Positions 60,501-64,000 of a stretch of 64,000 nt of DNA are shown piece after piece. The DNA lies in the NCBI GenBank assembly GCA_964035795.1, contig OZ038320.1, positions 24,554,118 to 24,618,117 of the forward strand, in the 5' to 3' direction. Below the pieces are notes generated by a model. The model was not told the DNA's origin. It saw nothing but the letters and a program-made list of their open reading frames with translations, and made no database searches. This DNA is from Pterobdella sp. o SKG-2022. Taxonomy: Eukaryota > Annelida > Clitellata > Hirudinida > Piscicolidae. Each line of letters opens with the position of its first letter. Positions within the stretch are counted from its first letter, which is position 1. The translations under genes and the position numbers were made by a program.

Positions 60501-62835
60501 AACATGAGTGAAAGTAATAAAGACGAGTTCTACCACTCCTTGCAAGATGCTCTAGCTAAAATCACAGACATACAAGAGGTGCTGATATGCGGTAATTTCA
60601 ACGGGCACATTGGAGCAAGTGCTGCTGGCTATGGAGAAGTGCATGGGGGCTTAGTATTTGGGAAAATAAATGCGGATGGTGAGAGGGTCTTGGAATTTTC
60701 AGTTGCAAACAATCTGGTAGTAGCAAATTCGTGGTTTGAGAAAAGGTCGAAACATTTGGTAACATATCAATCTGGTTTATACTCTACTCAGATTGACTAT
60801 ATGCTCTGCAGAAGAAGATTATTGAAATATGTTACAAATGTGAAGATGATCCCTGATGAAGAGTGTGCTTCTCAGCACAAACTTGTAGTTGCAGTACTGC
60901 GGATTCCTCCCATCAAAAAAGTGAAGAAACAGTTTGAACCACGAATTAAAGTTTGGAAATTACTTAATCCCGATGTGAAAGCCCAGTTTTCTGCAAAGTT
61001 TACTTCACTCACTAACCAAAATGGTCCAGCTAAAAAGTCTGTGAATGACAACTGGCTTTTCTTAAGAAGAACCTGTTATCAACTTCGAAACACGTCTGTG
61101 GAGTCTCTTCCAAGATGCCATGGAAAAAGCAGACGTGGTGGTGGAATAGTGAGATAGACGCCACTGACTGAGAAAAGAAAATTTTTCAAATTATGGAAAG
61201 CGGGTGGTAGTCTCAGCTAAACGAGCATCTAATCGCATAGTATACCATGCCAAAAATGAGGCTTTAAAATGTCATCTTCAGAAGAATAAGGCTGATTTTA
61301 CCAACATCTTTCGTCGAGCCAAGCAAATAAGGCATAATAACCAAGATGTTGTGGGCGAGAAGTCAGTACTAAATGACACGGGCACGTTGTCATTAGATGA
61401 CTCAGCAAAGAAAGCCGCATGGAGAGAACACTATGTCCGCTTACTTAACCATGAGTTTCCATGGGATGAAAATAATCTCTTTGATGTACTGCCGGTAGAA
61501 GGTCCAAGTCCTCCTATCACTAATGATATGGTTCGTAAAGCCGTTTGTAAAATGATTCCTGGAAAAGCTGCTGGTCCATCTGGAGTCGTGTCTGAAATGA
61601 TCAAGGCATCTGGTGGCGCAGGCATTGAGCTTATACGGGACCTCATCAATGCTATCATAGCTCAAAACTGCATTCCGTCAGATTGGCAATATAGTTATAT
61701 AGTTAATCTGTACACGGGTAAAGGTGATGCGTTGGTCAGAGGTAACTATAGAGGCTTGAAACTGATGGACCATTTGATGAAAACCGTTGAACGTGTGGTG
61801 GAAGCTCTTATCAGAAGAAATATAAACATAGATGAGATGCAGTGCTGTTTTATATCAAATTCTTAAATCCAATAAAAGAATAAAATGCATACCTGGAACA
61901 TCCATATAGTTGATAAGAAATGAAGCAAACAAAGGTCCAAAAACAAAGCCAAAGTTAGAGATGGATATGAATCTTCCAAAGATTTGGGACCTATCTTCAG
62001 CATTGTATTTATCTGCTATGTAAGCTTTACATAGATCATGAGTATGTTTGAAAAAACCTGTGAGAAACAGTTATGCTGTATTCTTCAGAGACATCATGTA
62101 TCAATTTTTTACAAATTGTTTTTAAAAATAACTTCAAATAAAAGCAATATTTTGATAATATTTTTTATTCAACTAAAATTTTGGACAAATTCAACTTTGT
62201 TATAATTCACTGATGAATTATGACAAAGTTGAATTTGTCAAAAATTTTAGTTGAATAAAAAATAGTATTAAAGTATTGCTTTTTTTAAAGTTATTTAAAA
62301 AAAATATTCATTATGAATTCAAAAAACAATTAAAAAAAAAACTTATAAATACTCATAATTATTAAATTATTATTAAATAGTGTAAGATTGCAAAAATTTT
62401 GACAAACCAAGAGGAATTCTTGAAACCAACATAATATTAAGGTTTTTTGTTGAAATGAAGAGAAGATATGACAAAAAAGCCATCAAAAAGCATAATTGTA
62501 GGCATCTTTTTCTACCCACCACATCGCTATACCTGCCCTTTTATGAGATTCTGTTTTGAAGCTTTTGGTTTTGAGATATTTGAAACAACAAGAAAATTTA
62601 TGGTTTTTCATCAAATTAATAAAAAAATAAAAACTAAACAATAATTGGTCCTGAAAGGAACTGTGTAAATGCATAGACTGAACCTGAAAAAAGAAACTTT
62701 TGAATGCAAAAATCTACCATGAATTCGAAACTTACTTATGAGTCCAGAAAAAGAATAAGATGCACCAAGACTTAAGCAATAACTATAAAGTAAAGGAACC
62801 AACATGCTAACAGCAAACAAATCCTTTATAAACAT
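57534..62835 (-). CDS. MFSD9: MFSD9-like major facilitator transporter
   Basis: A multipass membrane carrier; the substrate of this family is not established as far as I know. Exons: 62835-62736, 62683-62640, 62537-62408, 62057-61893, 58189-57534 (stop), phases consistent, about 364 residues (human MFSD9 is about 475, so an N-terminal exon may be missing). TM1 reads DLFAVSMLVPLLYSY and is followed by SLGASYSFSGLI. The A-like MFS loop between TM2 and TM3 is intact (GRYSDVVGRKRCL). FKHTHDLCKAYIADKY and FGRFISISNFGFVFGPLFAS follow in TM4-5. The last exon carries the second half with IGIAMGIGTSTIAISRFLTP. The start ATG at 62,835 leaves a very short N-terminus; an acceptor just inside (TATAAAG) is the alternative. 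The 3.7-kb intron before the last exon carries the inverted RTE element, and the intron before exon 4 a fold-back element. It is divergent from OSCP1. Confidence 0.85.
58381..59636 (-). pseudogene. RTE ORF, 3' half: RT palm to C-terminus
   Basis: Reading frames at 59,630-59,460, 59,462-58,938, 58,978-58,535 and 58,599-58,381 are pieces of one ORF broken by an in-frame stop and frameshifts. Preserved landmarks: FVDLEKAFDRVPRKIIWWAM (palm), HQGSVLSLLLFIIVIE, the catalytic LLYADDLVI, a Cys/His finger (FPCGVSFNGVGCNSISCEGC, WVHKKC, FRCARC) and YLGDMISAGGGCELSSITRC. It ends with EENGL and a stop. The Cys/His finger between RT and the C-terminal region is shared with the copy at 46,102-47,208. Confidence 0.85.
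59637..61852 (+). pseudogene. RTE ORF, 5' half: endonuclease and RT fingers
   Basis: A 5' region up to about 59,950 is followed by an APE-type endonuclease: LRVGSLNVGTLKGKGNEM, FCCVQETRWK, then a TGA after LLSEKW, then ISIRLVIGKKVFAIICIYAS and QIDYMLCRR. The usual GDFN catalytic motif reads GNFN (LICGNFNGHIG), so the endonuclease should be dead. After a frame change near 61,150-61,200, the linker and RT fingers follow with AAWREHYVRLLNHEFPWD, GKAAGPSGVVSEMIK and GKGDALVRGNYRGLKLMDHL. Homology stops at about 61,850, right where the 3' half begins in the other piece. Confidence 0.85.
62113..62310. repeat. Near-palindromic fold-back element, copy 4
   Basis: About 97 bp on the left (for example TTCAACTTTGTTATAATTCA before the centre) is mirrored on the right (TGAATTATGACAAAGTTGAA) around the 4-base centre CTGA at 62,210-62,213. 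The outer arms also match (AAAAGCAATATTTTGATAAT against its inverted copy near 62,255-62,285). It has no coding capacity and lies in the MFSD9 intron between 62,408 and 62,057. The transcript would form a long hairpin. Confidence 0.85.
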
Positions 62836-63442
62836 GAAAATTTAGTAAAAAGATATTTATTAAATTTCATTTATAATATTAACAGTTTGCTTTTTGAAAC
62901 TCATATAAAAAGAACTTGAATGCACAGACTAAAAAGCTTTTTTGTATTTTATTATTTGCAAATGAATTGATTTATAAAATTACCATGAAACCTAAAAAAT
63001 AAATGATGGAAATATTTTTTTCTTTCATTGTTTGCATTTTTTTTTCCAAAATTTCAACAATCTTTCATGTTACAAGTTCTTTAATGCCTGAAGGCTGACG
63101 TATATAAACTTTTTTTAAATGTGAATTCATTTCGAGTGAGAATCTTGAAAAACAAATTTATTATTAACATATTTTTACATACAGTTTAATAAACCACATT
63201 TTTAATTTTTCTTTATAAGAGTTTGAATCAAAAAATTTTTTTCTAAGTTAACGAAATTGAAATAAAAAGCATCACACAAATAAAAAATTAATTAGAATAT
63301 TCTATTCATTAAATGAATCTTCTATTGGAAAATACAATTCATTTTATTTTTAAACCATAGCAACGAAGTCGACATAAATATATTCGAATATTTAATTTAA
63401 AGTTCCCTGATTTTAAAGATTGAATAATAAGCAGTCTGTAAA
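62836..63442. promoter_or_regulatory. Divergent intergenic region MFSD9/OSCP1
   Basis: 607 bp between the two start codons, A+T-rich, with no TATA-like element I would single out. It must contain both promoters unless MFSD9 has a further 5' exon inside it. Confidence 0.5.
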
Positions 63443-64000
63443 ATGGAACCAAAGCATGTACCAATAATATATGTTAATCTAGGAGGAGAGATGTTTTACG
63501 TTTTGTGCCTTAGATTAAAATCATTAGAATGCTCCGACGAAAGAATAGAAAAAGGTAATAGAATTTTATTAGACAAAAGTTCATATTTCTTAATGAATTT
63601 ATTTGCTGTTTTAAATATATAATTTTTGTTGAGGTTTAATAATTACTTGAAGTTTTGAGTGAAATGGCAGAGAAAATGTTCAGCGAAGACACATTAAATG
63701 AGTTATTTGAAAAAACTACAATGGAGCACTCCATTTTCAAGGCGCTTTACAATGCGCTCATTGTATCTTCTGCCATCACCATACCCACTTCAAGCATGGA
63801 TACAGTCAATATTTTCGTTTTATTTATCAAAATTATGAATTGATTGAGTTTTGAAGTCAATTAATTATAGAAAATCAATTATATTTTTTGTTTAAATTAA
63901 ATTTCAATACTCTACAACTCAAATAACAAAACAGTTATACGATCTTATGACGATGGTGTTCAAATACCAAGTATTTTCGATCAAGAAACCAGAACATCTT
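63443..64000 (+). CDS. OSCP1: OSCP1 homologue, N-terminal exons (runs off the window)
   Basis: OSCP1 (organic solute carrier partner 1, NOR1) is a conserved animal protein reported to modulate organic solute transport and linked to cilia. Exons: 63443-63555, 63653-63804, 63935 onward. The product starts MEPKHVPIIYVNLGGEMFYV, matching the family start with its NLGGEM motif. It continues EKVLSEMAEKMFSEDTLNEL, with the conserved MF..EL pattern, ALYNALIVSSAITIP, and across the second junction SMDTLYDLMTMVFKYQV. Phases agree at both introns. The second donor (ACA|GTCAAT) is weak. The C-terminal majority lies beyond the window edge. Confidence 0.9.

Larger units (their letters stand above)
58359..61852. 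mobile_element. RTE-like LINE with inverted 5' half (twin-priming layout)
   Basis: Two pieces of one LINE lie head to head. The 3' part (58,381 to about 59,636, minus) starts at the RT residues TTDAIF and runs to the element's end, with a GAT triplet tail at 58,359-58,373. The 5' part (about 59,637 to 61,852, plus) covers the 5' untranslated region, endonuclease and RT up to DEMQ..F. In an intact RTE the next residues after this point are a short Gly/Arg loop and then TTDAIF, so the two pieces complement each other with only a few codons lost. This order (inverted 5' segment next to a forward 3' segment, breakpoint inside the element) is the known product of twin priming. It sits within an MFSD9 intron and is antisense/sense mixed relative to it. 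Confidence 0.85.

Overview
This is a stretch of nuclear DNA from an A+T-rich invertebrate animal. Genes are split by many introns with GT..AG borders, and introns and intergenic DNA are full of short tandem repeats, tRNA-derived SINEs, small inverted-repeat elements and an RTE-like LINE. Conserved animal genes are clearly recognisable (GBF1, ribosomal protein eL22, MFSD9-like, OSCP1). I cannot name the species or phylum. All gene models were assembled by hand from reading frame, splice motifs and intron phase, so exon borders may be off by a few bases.

Layout. 1-12 kb is poorly resolved. It holds several isolated exon-like pieces on both strands, including a phase-consistent pair ending a minus-strand gene at 1381 and a pleckstrin-like pair at 6983-7354, plus a 273-bp inverted-repeat transposon with an 8-bp target duplication (8358-8646). 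From about 12.1 to 25.7 kb a plus-strand gene encodes a large protein (more than 1600 residues) with a cysteine-rich N-terminal half and about five membrane segments; I do not recognise it. From 51,235 down to 27,107 the minus strand carries a complete homologue of the Golgi ARF exchange factor GBF1 in about 43 exons, with DCB, HUS, SEC7 and C-terminal HDS-type regions. Its introns carry long AT and GATA arrays, SINEs and a 5'-truncated RTE LINE.

Right part. eL22 (51,851-52,670) starts 615 bp from the GBF1 start codon in divergent orientation. It is followed by retroelement remains, then a minus-strand membrane protein with three PAN/apple-type domains (54,428-55,812). A minus-strand MFSD9-like transporter follows (57,534-62,835). 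One of its introns carries an RTE LINE whose 5' half is inverted, the layout expected of twin priming. OSCP1 starts at 63,443 in divergent orientation to MFSD9 and runs off the window.

The recognisable genes are housekeeping or trafficking genes and do not form one pathway. The two head-to-head pairs (GBF1/eL22 and MFSD9/OSCP1) probably share promoter regions. The most unusual items are the orphan multipass protein, the inverted LINE, the inverted-repeat elements and SINEs with two different tails, and the GATA arrays placed directly behind 5' splice sites.
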